Shown: positions 8,388-17,692 of the stretch, in pieces | How positions within the stretch are numbered: the first letter of the stretch is position 1 | Layout of the letters: each line of letters begins with the position of its first letter | Assembly: GCF_014647635.1 (NCBI RefSeq) | Contig: NZ_BMPO01000006.1 | Coordinates: forward strand, 109,583 to 173,582 | Length of the DNA: 64,000 bases | DNA from: Pseudomonas matsuisoli | GTDB taxonomy: Bacteria; Pseudomonadota; Gammaproteobacteria; Pseudomonadales; Pseudomonadaceae | Direction of reading: 5' to 3' | Translations under genes and position numbers: made by a program | Notes under the pieces: generated by a model | Database searches by the model: none | Told to the model about the DNA's origin: nothing | What the model saw: the letters and a program-made list of their open reading frames with translations, nothing else

Positions 8388-9101
8388 TCAGATAAAGCTG
8401 TCGTCGTCGCCGAAGATCCCACCGGCGTCACCAAAATCGCCTTCGTCAGCACCGGCATCCTGAAACCCACCGCCGCCCTGATCGTTGAAGTCCTGGCCCA
8501 TGTCAGTACCCGCGAAGTCCTGGCCCTGCAGGTCATCCACCGGCGGCGCATCATTGATGACGTTGACGATCTCTTCGGGTTGCGACTGGCCGAACATGTC
8601 CATCAGCATGTTTCCCAGCACCAGACCACCGGCGACCCCAGCGGCCGTTTGCAATGCGCCACCAAGAAATCCGCTACCCGCCCGTGCGCCGCCAAAATTG
8701 CTGCCCGTGGGTGGGGGACTTTGCCGAAATCCAGACACATTGCCGATGCCCGATCGGCTCCCAGGCTCGTTCCAGCCACCGCCAGCGCGGGGCTGACGCG
8801 CCTCTTCGCGCTGGCCGCTGCCAAACAGGCCAGCCAGAAAGCCACCGCTGCTTTGTTCGGTAGCGGGTTGTCGATTGCGCTCTGCCTGCGTCTCCAGATC
8901 GCGCACGCGCTGTTCCAATTGCTTGAGTGCGGCTTCTTGAATCAGGATGGTCTGGGCCATGTAATACGGTGCCGCGGGCTGGCGGTCGACATGCCCGGTG
9001 ATCGCCCGCTCCGCGTCTGCATCACGAGGCACGGATTGACGCTCGGCCTCTTTCAAACGGGAAAAAAGACCATCGATCAACTGTTGCTCTTGAGATTGCA
9101 T
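8388..9101 (-). CDS. DUF2076 family protein
   Basis: 237 residues. The N-terminal about 75 residues (MQSQEQQLIDGLFSRLKEAE ... PYYMAQTILIQEAALKQLEQRVRDLE) form the conserved helical DUF2076 segment, probably a coiled coil. The middle is glycine/serine rich with GGFLAGLFGSG and GGALQTAAGVAGGLVLGNMLMDMFG, a glycine-zipper-like hydrophobic stretch; the tail is very acidic (DEGDFGDAGGIFGDDD). The family is periplasmic or membrane-linked by prediction and has no known function. Confidence 0.8.
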   Translation of the reverse strand: MQSQEQQLIDGLFSRLKEAERQSVPRDADAERAITGHVDRQPAAPYYMAQTILIQEAALKQLEQRVRDLETQAERNRQPATEQSSGGFLAGLFGSGQREEARQPRAGGGWNEPGSRSGIGNVSGFRQSPPPTGSNFGGARAGSGFLGGALQTAAGVAGGLVLGNMLMDMFGQSQPEEIVNVINDAPPVDDLQGQDFAGTDMGQDFNDQGGGGFQDAGADEGDFGDAGGIFGDDDSFI

Positions 9102-9253
9102 GGCAGTGCCTCGCTTACGTCAAAAAGAGGTAGGGTCGTTGCGTGCAGTTCTGGCGCTGGCGGGCTTGAATTTCAATGCCTCTCCGCCAACATCGCCTTC
9201 TGCTTTCATCCTGGCGCGTCCCCTTCTGACCGCTGAATTCACGAGGAGTCGCA

Positions 9254-9808
9254 ATGAATCCGATGGCTTTGATCATCATCGACATGCAACAGGGCATCCA
9301 AGACCTTGCGCAACGCCAGCGGAACAACCCGTCGGCGCTCAGCCGCATCGGCGCACTGCTCGCCACATGGCGCGAAGCGAATGCCCCGGTCGCGCATGTT
9401 CGGCACATTTCGCGAGACGATGATTCAGTGTTCGCGCCCGGCCAGCCCGGATGCGTTTTTCACCCTGCAGTCGCACCGCGACGCGATGAGGCCGTGTTTG
9501 AAAAGAATGTAACGGATGCTTTCCTGCACACGGGGCTCGAACGCTGGCTACGTGTGCGAGGAATCCAGCGACTCGTCATCGTCGGCGTCGCCACGGAAAA
9601 TTCGGTGGAATCCACTGCACGGACGGCGAGCAATTTAGGCTTCGACACCCTCGTCGTCGAAGACGCCTGCTTCACTTATGCCAAGGCCGATCATGCCGGC
9701 CGATTGCGCACGGCGGAGGAGGTGCACGACATGGCCCTCGCTAACCTGGCGCAGGAGTTCGCCAGGGTCGTCGATACCGATATGTTGCTGGGCGAGGCAC
9801 GCGTTTAG
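9254..9808 (+). CDS. Isochorismatase-fold hydrolase with Ser in place of the catalytic Cys
   Basis: 184 residues of the cysteine hydrolase (isochorismatase-like) family: ALIIIDMQQG gives catalytic D10 and FEKNVTDAF gives K84. The third residue of the usual Asp-Lys-Cys triad falls in GVATENSVESTART, where the Cys position is S117. Related enzymes cleave amide or vinyl ether bonds in small molecules; those without Cys either use another mechanism, as PhzD does, or are inactive towards amides. A good ribosome site (CGAGGAG) precedes the ATG. Family is certain, reaction unknown. Confidence 0.85.
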   Translation: MNPMALIIIDMQQGIQDLAQRQRNNPSALSRIGALLATWREANAPVAHVRHISRDDDSVFAPGQPGCVFHPAVAPRRDEAVFEKNVTDAFLHTGLERWLRVRGIQRLVIVGVATENSVESTARTASNLGFDTLVVEDACFTYAKADHAGRLRTAEEVHDMALANLAQEFARVVDTDMLLGEARV

Positions 9809-9890
9809 GACTCCTCCAGGGGCCTTTCGATGTTTGCTCACGGCGCGGGACGCCCGTAAAGTGGCGCCCCTTCGTGTTCACTACCCCGTC

Positions 9891-10556
9891 ATGATGAATC
9901 CATTCAACGTACTTCGCGATGCCTGCTATTTCAGTATTCGTAACCTGTTGCCCCTGGCATTGATCTGCTTGCCGTTCATCGCTCTGGAATCTTCACTGCA
10001 ACGCGTGCTCGGCGAAGCGCTGGACCATCAAGTACCGCCGCTGTATCCGATGCTGATCGCACTCGTCATCTACCCGATCTACAGTACGTCCCTGATCCTG
10101 TTCATGGACGCACGGACTCGCGGGGAAATGCCGCGCGTCGGCGCGCTGTGGTTGTCGAGCGCGCTGCTCTGGCCGCGAATGAGCGTGCTCGCCGGTATCA
10201 GTACGCTGCTGATCATGCTGGGCATGTCGCTGTTCGTCCTTCCCGCCCTTTGGGTAATGACGCGCCTGGCGTTTGCCGAGTACCTGCTGATCCTAGAGGG
10301 CCGTACGCCGCTGCAGGCGATGCGGGACAGCTACGAACTGACGCGTGGGCATTTCTGGACGATTCTGCTGTGCCTGATCGTCGTCCTGGTGCCCGTTTGG
10401 ACACTCGAGTTCTGGCTCACCGATGCGCCGGACGAACCGCGAATGGACGCCGCAGCGGAAATCCTCAGTGGCAGCCTGATTGGTTTCGTGCAGATGTTCA
10501 GCAGCGTGGTGCTCTACCGGCTGTACATGCTGCGCCAGGCAGAAGGACACGCCTGA
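9891..10556 (+). CDS. YciC-family inner-membrane protein
   Basis: 221 residues with about six hydrophobic segments, starting MMNPFNVLRDACYFSIRNLLPLALICLPF. The run RMSVLAGISTLLIMLGMSLFVLPALWVMTRLAF followed by MRDSYELTRGHFWTILL matches the YciC/UPF0259 membrane proteins of gammaproteobacteria, whose role is unknown. ATG at 9891 or 9894 can serve; the longer frame upstream overlaps the preceding gene and is not membrane-like. It converges with hrpB, stop codons three bases apart. Confidence 0.8.
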   Translation: MMNPFNVLRDACYFSIRNLLPLALICLPFIALESSLQRVLGEALDHQVPPLYPMLIALVIYPIYSTSLILFMDARTRGEMPRVGALWLSSALLWPRMSVLAGISTLLIMLGMSLFVLPALWVMTRLAFAEYLLILEGRTPLQAMRDSYELTRGHFWTILLCLIVVLVPVWTLEFWLTDAPDEPRMDAAAEILSGSLIGFVQMFSSVVLYRLYMLRQAEGHA

Positions 10557-10559
10557 ACG

Positions 10560-13079
10560 TCATGTCCCGCGAGGCTTGGCCCGCGCCGTTGGCTCTGCCA
10601 CCCGCGGGTCGTCGGGCCAATAGTGCTTCGGATAACGCCCTTTGAGGTCTTTCTTCACGTCCGCATACGTATTGGCCCAGAAGCTCGCAAGGTCCTGTGT
10701 CACTTGTACCGGACGGCGCGCTGGCGATAGCAGATGAAGTTTCAACGGCACCCGCCCGCCCGCGATACGCGGCGTGCTTTCCAAGCCAAACAGCTCCTGT
10801 AGACGCACCGCCAGAACCGGGGGCTGCTCGTTGTAATCGATCCGCACCGCCGACCCGGACGGCACCTTGATCGACGGCGGCGCCCATTCGTCCAATCGCG
10901 CAGGCAATGGCCACGGCAGCATGCCCTGCAAGATCGCGGCAAGGTCCAGGTGGCCGAAATGGGCCAAACGGCGCACCTTGGCCAAGTACGGGGCAAGCCA
11001 GGTGTCGAGCGTTTGCAATAGATGGGCGTCGGATACATCCGGCCACTCACTGACGGCTGCATCCGCCATGTCCAGCGACCGCAACAGTGCGACCCGCGCC
11101 TGCCATTGACGGACCTCGGCGGTCCACGGCAGCAGTTCCAACCCTTTGCGCCGGACGTAACGCAGCAAGGCATCCACCCTTGTCTGCTCATCCAACCCCG
11201 GATGCGGCTCACGCGATAGCACCAGTTCGCCGACGCGCCGCTGGCGCTCGGCGAGTAGCGCACCTTCCCGATCATCCCAGTCCAGCTCGTCGACGACCGT
11301 AACCTGCTCGGCCAGGACGGTATCGAACAAGGTCGGGTCGAGTGCCGCGGCTAAATGGATACGCTCCTCGCGTTGCCCCTGACGACTGCCAAGATCTGCG
11401 ACCACGAGCCATTCGTGCTTCATCAGCGCATCGGCGTCAGTGAACATCGCCGCGCGCCCGTTGGACAACCGATATTCCGCCCCACCCGGTCGGCGTTGCC
11501 GGGCGATGCGATCGGGATAGGCCAATGCAAGCAACGCCCCCTGCCAACGGGCATTGTCGGGGTCGGCTACCGGATCGGTCGCCGAGCCACGCAAGCCCGC
11601 ACGGTATTGCCGTGCCAGTTGGCGCGTGCGTTGTACGCCGCCGCGGCTCGCTGCCCCCACTCGCTCGCCTGCCAATAGCCCGATACGCAACGCCAGATCT
11701 GCACCTTCCCCGCGCAAGAGGTCTCGTTCCCCCAGCAGCGCGGCGATGTCGCAGGCCAATGGCGCCAGACCCAACCCTTCGGCCCTCGCCAGCATGTGTG
11801 CGATACGCGGATGAGCCGGCAACGCGGCCATGGTCTGACCGTGCGCGCTCAACCGCGCCGCATCGTCCAATGCGCCCAGACGGCTCAGAAGGTCGCGCGC
11901 CTGAGCCAATGCCGCACCCGGCGGTTCGTCGAGCCAGACGAGATCGCTTGCCGCCATGCCCCAACGGGCCAGCTGTAACGCCAGTCCCGCAAGATCCGCC
12001 TGGAGAATTTCCGCTGTGCCGTAGGCGGGCAGTTGCTCGTGCTGATCCTGCGACCACAGGCGATAGCACACGCCTGGCTCGAGCCGCCCTGCGCGACCGG
12101 CCCGTTGGGTAGCGGATGCCTGGGAAATGCGCCCGGTATCGAGCCGTGTCATCCCGCTACCGGGATCGAACCGCGGCACACGTGCCAGCCCGGTATCGAC
12201 GACGACGCGGACGCCTTCGATCGTGAGGCTGGTCTCAGCGATATTGGTCGCCAGTACGACCTTGCGTCGACCCGGCGGTGCGACTTCGATGGCCAGACGC
12301 TGTGTGTGCAGATCGAGCTCGCCATGCAAGGGACAAAGCAATACATCCGGTCTGTCGCCAACCGCGTTCTCGAGACGCTGATGGACCCGGCGTATCTCGG
12401 CCTGCCCCGGCAGAAACACCAACACGCTGCCGGCCTGCTCATCCAGCGCCTGATGGATGGTTTCCACCGCGCGCGCATCGATCCACTCGCCAGTCTGCCA
12501 ACGCCGCCCCCAACGCACCTCTACGGGATGCAGCCGGCCTTCACTACGAACCACCGGGGCGCCACCCAACAGTTGCGACAGGCGCTCCCCCTCCAGCGTC
12601 GCCGACATCACCAACACCTTTAAGGGCTCGCCCTCGCGCAGAAGCTCGCGACCACTTAGGGTCAGGGCCAACGCGAGATCAGCATCCAGACTGCGCTCGT
12701 GGAATTCGTCGAAGATGACGAGGCCCACGCCTTCCAAAGCAGGATCGTCCTGCAGACGACGCGCTAAGATGCCCTCGGTGACCACTTCGATTCGGGTGCG
12801 CGGGCCCACGCGGCTTTCCAACCGGATTCGATACCCCACGGTTTCACCGACGGTTTCGCCCAATTCGCTTGCCAAGCGCTCGGCCGCCGCCCGCGCCGCA
12901 AGCCGGCGCGGTTCGAGCATGAGAATGCGCTGTCCAGCCAGCCAAGACTCACCGAGCAGCGCCAGCGGGACACGGGTTGTCTTACCCGCGCCTGGAGGCG
13001 CTTCGAGCACGGCCTCGTCGGCACTCGACAGGGCGGCCCGCAATGCAGGCAATACAGCATCGATGGGCAGGGCGTTCAT
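10560..13079 (-). CDS. hrpB: ATP-dependent helicase HrpB
   Basis: 839 residues, close to the usual length of HrpB. DEAH-type helicase motifs run in order: Walker A APPGAGKTTRVPLALL near residue 28, LEPRRLAARAAAERLA, EGILARRLQDDPALEG, DEFHERSLDADLALAL (DEFH variant of DEAH), SATLEG, then VLVFLPGQAEIRR, VVLATNIAETSLTIEGV and QRAGRAGRLEPGVCYRLW. The HrpB C-terminal domain follows, ending LASFWANTYADVKKDLKGRYPKHYWPDDP, a very conserved HrpB tail. The protein is a conserved putative RNA helicase of uncertain role. A single-gene unit. Confidence 0.95.
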   Translation of the reverse strand: MNALPIDAVLPALRAALSSADEAVLEAPPGAGKTTRVPLALLGESWLAGQRILMLEPRRLAARAAAERLASELGETVGETVGYRIRLESRVGPRTRIEVVTEGILARRLQDDPALEGVGLVIFDEFHERSLDADLALALTLSGRELLREGEPLKVLVMSATLEGERLSQLLGGAPVVRSEGRLHPVEVRWGRRWQTGEWIDARAVETIHQALDEQAGSVLVFLPGQAEIRRVHQRLENAVGDRPDVLLCPLHGELDLHTQRLAIEVAPPGRRKVVLATNIAETSLTIEGVRVVVDTGLARVPRFDPGSGMTRLDTGRISQASATQRAGRAGRLEPGVCYRLWSQDQHEQLPAYGTAEILQADLAGLALQLARWGMAASDLVWLDEPPGAALAQARDLLSRLGALDDAARLSAHGQTMAALPAHPRIAHMLARAEGLGLAPLACDIAALLGERDLLRGEGADLALRIGLLAGERVGAASRGGVQRTRQLARQYRAGLRGSATDPVADPDNARWQGALLALAYPDRIARQRRPGGAEYRLSNGRAAMFTDADALMKHEWLVVADLGSRQGQREERIHLAAALDPTLFDTVLAEQVTVVDELDWDDREGALLAERQRRVGELVLSREPHPGLDEQTRVDALLRYVRRKGLELLPWTAEVRQWQARVALLRSLDMADAAVSEWPDVSDAHLLQTLDTWLAPYLAKVRRLAHFGHLDLAAILQGMLPWPLPARLDEWAPPSIKVPSGSAVRIDYNEQPPVLAVRLQELFGLESTPRIAGGRVPLKLHLLSPARRPVQVTQDLASFWANTYADVKKDLKGRYPKHYWPDDPRVAEPTARAKPRGT

Positions 13080-13207
13080 GGCATCTCCCGTTAAACAGCC
13101 CGCGAGTATAACGGCGAACAGAGCACGTCTTCTGACGGTCTCAACAGCGCAGATTTGCTAATTGGCGCTTGCTATAGTGGCGCCCACTTCACACAGGAGA
13201 AGCCTGA

Positions 13208-13627
13208 ATGGGCATGCGTACTCGCGTTATCGGCGGTGCTTTGGCCGCTGTGCTGGTTACCCAACTCAGTGCATGCGGCACGATTTTCTATCCGGACCGC
13301 CGCGGCCAGATCGAAGGCAAGGTCGATCCGGTCATCGTGGCACTCGATGCCATCGGCATCTTGTTCTATGTCATTCCCGGCCTCGTTGCTCTGGGTGTGG
13401 ACTTCGCCACGGGCGCGATCTACCTGCCGGATGGTCAAACCTACTCGGTCGCGCCAGAGTCGCTACAGGAAACCATCGGCGAGAACGGCGAAGTCGACCG
13501 CGCCAAGCTCAAGGCATTGATCGAGCAAGAGACCGGCCACAGCCTGCCCCTCACCGATCCGCGTTTGATCCAGCACAGCGGGAACATTCAGCAGTTGGCC
13601 GCCTACGGGTTGCGCCCCACCACGTGA
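13208..13627 (+). CDS. Conserved small lipoprotein
   Basis: 139 residues. The first 22 are a lipoprotein signal peptide with lipobox LSAC (Cys22), followed by GTIFYPDRRGQIEGKVDP and a hydrophobic segment ALDAIGILFYVIPGLVALGVDFATGAIYLP. Homologues in Pseudomonas are often mislabelled polyribonucleotide nucleotidyltransferase; nothing here supports that. AGGAG lies 8 bases before the ATG. Probably anchored at the outer membrane facing the periplasm; function unknown. Confidence 0.8.
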   Translation: MGMRTRVIGGALAAVLVTQLSACGTIFYPDRRGQIEGKVDPVIVALDAIGILFYVIPGLVALGVDFATGAIYLPDGQTYSVAPESLQETIGENGEVDRAKLKALIEQETGHSLPLTDPRLIQHSGNIQQLAAYGLRPTT

Positions 13628-13637
13628 GTGTCCACGC

Positions 13638-14546
13638 GTGAACGCCAGCGAGCTCGACCATGCCAGGCTACTACGCTGCGCGACCTGTGCTGCGCTGGCG
13701 ACAGCGCTTTTACTGGCCGCCGCCAAGGCCATTGCTTGGTGGATGAGCGGCGCCGTCAGCCTATTGGCAGGCCTCACCGATTCCTTGCTCGATAGCGCTG
13801 CATCGCTGCTGAACCTGCTGGCTGTTCACTACGCCCTGCGCCCCGCCGATGACGACCACCGCTATGGGCATGGCAAGGCGGAAGCCCTGGCCGGATTAGG
13901 GCAAGCGCTTTTCATTGCGGCGAGTGCGATCCTCGTCGGGCTGCAGGCCATCGAGCGCCTAGCTGATCCACAACCCCTCGGCACGACAGGCATCGGCATC
14001 CTCGTCATGGTGCTGTCGCTCGCGCTGACGACAGCGCTGCTTCTCTATCAGCGGCACGTGGTGCGGGTCACGGGCTCTACCGCCATCCGTGCGGATTCCC
14101 TGCACTATCGCTCGGACCTTCTGCTAAACACCGGCATCCTTATCGCACTCGTGCTCACGGCCATGGGCTGGCCGCGCAGCGATGCGCTTATCGGACTCTG
14201 CATCGCGCTCTACATCTTCTACAGCGCCTTCAGCATCGCGCGCGAGGCCGGATCGGTGTTGATGGATAAGGAATTGCCTACCGATGTGAGTGAGCGGATG
14301 TACCGCTTGGCCTGCGCTGTGGACGGCGTTCTGGATGCGCACGACCTGCGGACGCGGATGTCGGGATCGCACTGGTTCGTGCAACTGCACATCGAGCTGC
14401 CCGGCGCGCTATCGCTGACCCAGGCCCATGACTGTTGCGTCGCTGTCGAGCACGCCATCACCGCGGCATTTCCTCGCGCCGAGGTGCTGGTCCACGCCGA
14501 TCCCGATACGGTTCGCCCATCTTCTCGTTCTGCTCAGCACGGTTGA
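13638..14546 (+). CDS. fieF: Cation diffusion facilitator FieF (Zn/Fe efflux)
   Basis: 302 residues. Six membrane segments are visible. The transport-site motif in helix 2 (DSLLDSAAS) and the helix 5 HxxxD (DSLHYRSDLLLN) are both intact, as in YiiP/FieF. The cytoplasmic C-terminal domain has HDLRTRMSGSHWFVQLHIELPG and ends with VLVHADPD, the regulatory zinc-site region. It exports zinc, iron and cadmium in exchange for protons. The start is GTG at 13638, 10 bases after the lipoprotein stop, so the two may be cotranscribed. A strong terminator follows. Confidence 0.93.
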   Translation: MNASELDHARLLRCATCAALATALLLAAAKAIAWWMSGAVSLLAGLTDSLLDSAASLLNLLAVHYALRPADDDHRYGHGKAEALAGLGQALFIAASAILVGLQAIERLADPQPLGTTGIGILVMVLSLALTTALLLYQRHVVRVTGSTAIRADSLHYRSDLLLNTGILIALVLTAMGWPRSDALIGLCIALYIFYSAFSIAREAGSVLMDKELPTDVSERMYRLACAVDGVLDAHDLRTRMSGSHWFVQLHIELPGALSLTQAHDCCVAVEHAITAAFPRAEVLVHADPDTVRPSSRSAQHG

Positions 14547-14558
14547 ACGACAGACAGC

Positions 14559-14595
14559 AAAAGGGCGAAGGTCAGCGCCTGACCTTCGCCCTTTT
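14559..14595 (+). terminator. Intrinsic terminator after fieF
   Basis: A long near-perfect inverted repeat: AAAAGGGCGAAGGTCAG and its complement CTGACCTTCGCCCTTTT around a 3-base loop. A-rich on the left and T-rich on the right, it could stop transcription in both directions. It lies 12 bases after the fieF stop. Confidence 0.9.
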
Positions 14596-14795
14596 GCCTG
14601 CTGTCCCATTCGCATCGATTGTGTCGTCGCCTCTGTTCCGCCCGCCGGGTTAGGCAGTGCGAGCCCGGGCCACACACAGCCCGGTTGGACTGGTAGGCAC
14701 CGATCGCCTGGTTCGGCGAGTCGGGTTGGACAGGTCGTCCGGGCCATCGAATGCGTACAGGTTACGCTCAAGCAGGGAGCAGATCATTGCTAACA
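14596..14795. other. Intergenic stretch with no gene seen
   Basis: Part of the 321-base gap between fieF and the AsnC-type regulator. Beyond the fieF terminator I see only short GC-rich hairpins and no convincing coding frame. Confidence 0.5.
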
Positions 14796-14822
14796 TTGCG
14801 CACCTTGGGCATATTTGCGCAA
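14796..14822. promoter_or_regulatory. Inverted repeat, possible autoregulatory site of the AsnC-type regulator
   Basis: TTGCGCA (14796-14802) and TGCGCAA (14816-14822) are exact complements with 13 bases between, 45 bases ahead of the regulator's ATG. Lrp/AsnC proteins often repress their own gene by binding such dyads, so this is a reasonable operator candidate. No promoter element was confirmed. Confidence 0.4.
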
Positions 14823-14867
14823 CGTTTCGTCTCATTTAACTCTCAAATAGCAATTCGAGATAAACCC

Positions 14868-15347
14868 ATGGAAAAGCTGGATCGCTACGATCTTCGTATC
14901 CTTGCCGAACTTCAGAAAGACTCGCGTATTTCCAATCAGGAACTCGCAGAGCGAATCGGTCTCTCCCCTTCTCCCTGCTCCCGCCGGGTCAAGCAATTGG
15001 AAGACGAAGGATTCATCACGCGCCAAGTCGCGTTGCTTGACCGTAAGAAACTCGGCCTGAGCCTGACCGCCTATGTGCTGATCGGCATGGACCGGCACAC
15101 GCCGGAGCGTTTCGAGCATTTCCAGAGCATCATCCTCAATTGCCCGGAAGTCCTCGAGTGTTGCCTGGTGACGGGAATGGACGCTGATTACCAGTTGAAA
15201 GTCGTGGTGCCCGACATGGACCACTACCAGAAATTCCTGCTGGGCCAGGTCACGCGGATCGAAGGCGTTACGAGTGTCCGCTCGAGCTTTGTCCTGAATC
15301 AGATTCTCGCCAGTACCGAGCTACCCCTGGAACACCTGAAAAGCTGA
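14868..15347 (+). CDS. Lrp/AsnC-family transcriptional regulator
   Basis: 159 residues. The N-terminal helix-turn-helix reads LDRYDLRILAELQKDSRISNQELAERIGLSPSPCSRRVKQLEDEGFI (shown here in outline only as residues 3-50), followed by a RAM ligand-binding domain with CCLVTGMDADYQLKVVVPD, the alpha-beta core that binds amino acids in octameric Lrp proteins. The ATG at 14868 fits the family's usual length of 150-165. Neighbouring genes do not reveal its target. It converges with the LysR gene, 29 bases between stops. Confidence 0.9.
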   Translation: MEKLDRYDLRILAELQKDSRISNQELAERIGLSPSPCSRRVKQLEDEGFITRQVALLDRKKLGLSLTAYVLIGMDRHTPERFEHFQSIILNCPEVLECCLVTGMDADYQLKVVVPDMDHYQKFLLGQVTRIEGVTSVRSSFVLNQILASTELPLEHLKS

Positions 15348-15376
15348 ACCCGCGCCACACGAACGATGCGCCGGTT

Positions 15377-16243
15377 TCAGGTGGGATCGCGCAGCCATTC
15401 GAGAAACCGTTCGATAGCCGGCGAGCTTCGCTCCGGTTTGCGTCGCAGCAGGCCAATCGGGCGTGGCGCTTGTACTGAAAGCGGTTCGATCACGAGCCCG
15501 TCGTTCACATTGAATGTTTCTGCGCAACTCGCCGGCAGCAGGGTAAAGCCAAGCCCAGCACGCACCAGCGATGCAGCGGTACTCATGTAGGACACCTCCC
15601 AGCACGGTGGCCGGCAATAGCCCAATCGTTCGAGGGCAGCATCCGCTAATGGACGGATCGAGGTATCAGTACCCAACGCGATATAGGGCTGGTCGTTGAG
15701 GTGTGCGGAAGCGCAGCTTTCGGGGTGTGGGCGGACCAGCACGAGTCCATCGTCGAAAAGCGGCGTAAAGCTCAAGCCAGCCATGTCGTCCGGAAAGGAA
15801 CTCAAACCTACGTCGACCTCACCGCTCATGATCCAGCCCCGAATTTCCCCCGCGCGGCCGTCACGCAGGTCGATCTGGATGCCGGGGTACTGCTGGCTAA
15901 AACCGGCGATCTTCAGCGGAATGAACGCGGCTGCCGCCGACGGCAACGCCGCAATGCGGACGCGTCCCCGGCTGAGATTGCGCTGCGTATCAGCCTCACG
16001 CAACGCGTCCTCCAGCCCGCGCAACAGGTGCCGAGCCTGAGGCAGGAACTGCGCGCCTGCTTCGGTGAGTTCGACACTGCGGGTATTGCGCGTCAGTAGC
16101 GAGACACCGACGGCATCCTCCAACTTGCGGATCACATAGCTCAACGAGGGCTGGGACAAATGCAACTGCTCGGCCGTGCGGGTGAAGCTTCGTGTTTCAG
16201 CGGCTAATACAAACGCACGCAGCTGTCGGAAATTGATGTCCAT
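15377..16243 (-). CDS. LysR-family transcriptional regulator
   Basis: 288 residues: N-terminal winged helix-turn-helix (FRQLRAFVLAAETRSFTRTA ... LHLSQPSLSYVIRKLE) and a periplasmic-binding-protein-like effector domain from about residue 90. It is divergent from the AtuA-like / CitMHS operon with a 102-base shared upstream region containing a GATGA-GT-TCATC dyad at 16265-16276, the standard layout for a LysR activator and its target. It therefore probably controls that operon in response to the transported acid. Regulator family sure, target inferred. Confidence 0.9.
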   Translation of the reverse strand: MDINFRQLRAFVLAAETRSFTRTAEQLHLSQPSLSYVIRKLEDAVGVSLLTRNTRSVELTEAGAQFLPQARHLLRGLEDALREADTQRNLSRGRVRIAALPSAAAAFIPLKIAGFSQQYPGIQIDLRDGRAGEIRGWIMSGEVDVGLSSFPDDMAGLSFTPLFDDGLVLVRPHPESCASAHLNDQPYIALGTDTSIRPLADAALERLGYCRPPCWEVSYMSTAASLVRAGLGFTLLPASCAETFNVNDGLVIEPLSVQAPRPIGLLRRKPERSSPAIERFLEWLRDPT

Positions 16244-16264
16244 GCGTTGCTCATAGAAAAATTA

Positions 16265-16276
16265 GATGAGTTCATC
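16265..16276. promoter_or_regulatory. Dyad in the LysR / AtuA-like divergent region
   Basis: GATGA and TCATC are exact complements separated by GT. It sits 21 bases ahead of the LysR start in an AT-rich promoter-like stretch between divergent genes, where a LysR protein would bind. Candidate only. Confidence 0.35.
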
Positions 16277-16345
16277 CTACATTTAAAATTCTCAAATGAC
16301 TGTGCGTCGCGCAAGCTGGCTTCTCATTACCGAAAAGCCTCAGCC

Positions 16346-17692
16346 ATGACAAAAACAATCTACGTCGGCTGTGGCGCGGGCTTTGCCAATGACAGGCCCG
16401 ACGCCGCACGTTCGTTAGCTTTGGATCTTGCCACACGACAGGGTCCCCGCTACCTGATGTTCGAGCTCCTTGCCGAACGCACGCTCGCCGAAACCCAGAT
16501 GCGGCGCCTTGCCGATGCTGACACCGGCTATGCTCTCCGCCTATTCGATTTCCTCGACCCCGTGCTCGACCTCTGCCTCGACGCCGGCATTCCTATCATC
16601 ACCAACGGCGGCGCGGCGAACCCTCGTGCAGCGGCGCGCCGTTTGCGCAAGCAGCTCGCCAGCGGCCGGCATAGCACGGCGAAGATCGCCTGCGTTCTGG
16701 GTGATGATCTGCTCGAACAAGGGCAAACGCAGTGGGCACCGCAACCAAGTGACGGTCGTGAAACCGTATCGATCAACGTATACGTGGGCGCCGATGGGAT
16801 CGTCGACGCGCTGAACGAAGGCGCTGATATCGTCCTGTGTGGTCGCGTCTCCGATCCATCGCTGGCGGTCGGCGCCATTCGCCATGGCCTCGGCTGGGCG
16901 GCGGACGACTGGGACAAGATGGCGATTGCTACCGCAACCGGGCACCTTCTGGAATGCTGCACGCAGGTCACCGGCGGCTATTTCGCCCACCCTGGTCGCA
17001 AAGACGTTCCGAACCCTGCGAACCCCGGGTGTCCTATCGCTGAAATCTCTGCCGATGGCAGCGTAGTCATCGGCAAGACAGAAGAATCTGGCGGCTGCGT
17101 GACCGTTCGCACGGTGCGCGAGCAACTACTGTATGAGGTTCATGATCCCGCGGCGTACCTGACGCCAGACGTGATCATGGACCTAAGCGCGGTCACAGCG
17201 CAGGCCGTTGGCCCGGACCGGGTCGCGATCAGCGGCGTGCGCGGTCATCCGCGACCCGACACCCTAAAAGGACTGGTCGGCCTGCGGGGTTTGTGGTTCG
17301 GCGAAGGCGAGATTTCCTACGCAGGCCCCGGTGCACTTGCGCGTGCGCAGTTGGCACGGGACATTCTTCGCGAACGCTTCGCCCAGTTGGCGCCAGATGT
17401 CTCTCCCTGGATCGATCTGTCCGGTGTCGCTAGCGTGTTCAACGATCACCAAGGGCAATACCTCGACCGCCAACTGTCGAGTGCGATCGCGCTCGACGAC
17501 GTTCGCGTGCGGGTAGGGCTACTGCATGCCGATCGCGACCTCATCAACATCCTGCTGCAGGATCTCGAATCGCTTTACACCAATGGCCCTGCCGGGGGCG
17601 GCGGCGTGCGGCGACATATAAGCGAGGCACTGGGCACGCAGGATTTCCGGCTACCGCGCGAAGCGGTTCCCACCACTGTGGAGTGGTTCTGA
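16346..17692 (+). CDS. AtuA-family protein (DUF1446)
   Basis: 448 residues of the acyclic terpene utilisation AtuA family: IYVGCGAGFANDRPDAA at the N-terminus, then ITNGGAANPRAAARRLR, VSINVYVGADGIVDALNEGADIVLCGRVSDPSL and GGYFAHPGRKDVPNP. AtuA is needed for growth on citronellol in P. aeruginosa but its reaction is unknown, and most homologues sit in carboxylic-acid gene sets. The ATG at 16346 is used because an upstream extension has no family similarity. Its stop overlaps the next start (TGATG), so the pair is translationally coupled. Confidence 0.85.
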   Translation: MTKTIYVGCGAGFANDRPDAARSLALDLATRQGPRYLMFELLAERTLAETQMRRLADADTGYALRLFDFLDPVLDLCLDAGIPIITNGGAANPRAAARRLRKQLASGRHSTAKIACVLGDDLLEQGQTQWAPQPSDGRETVSINVYVGADGIVDALNEGADIVLCGRVSDPSLAVGAIRHGLGWAADDWDKMAIATATGHLLECCTQVTGGYFAHPGRKDVPNPANPGCPIAEISADGSVVIGKTEESGGCVTVRTVREQLLYEVHDPAAYLTPDVIMDLSAVTAQAVGPDRVAISGVRGHPRPDTLKGLVGLRGLWFGEGEISYAGPGALARAQLARDILRERFAQLAPDVSPWIDLSGVASVFNDHQGQYLDRQLSSAIALDDVRVRVGLLHADRDLINILLQDLESLYTNGPAGGGGVRRHISEALGTQDFRLPREAVPTTVEWF

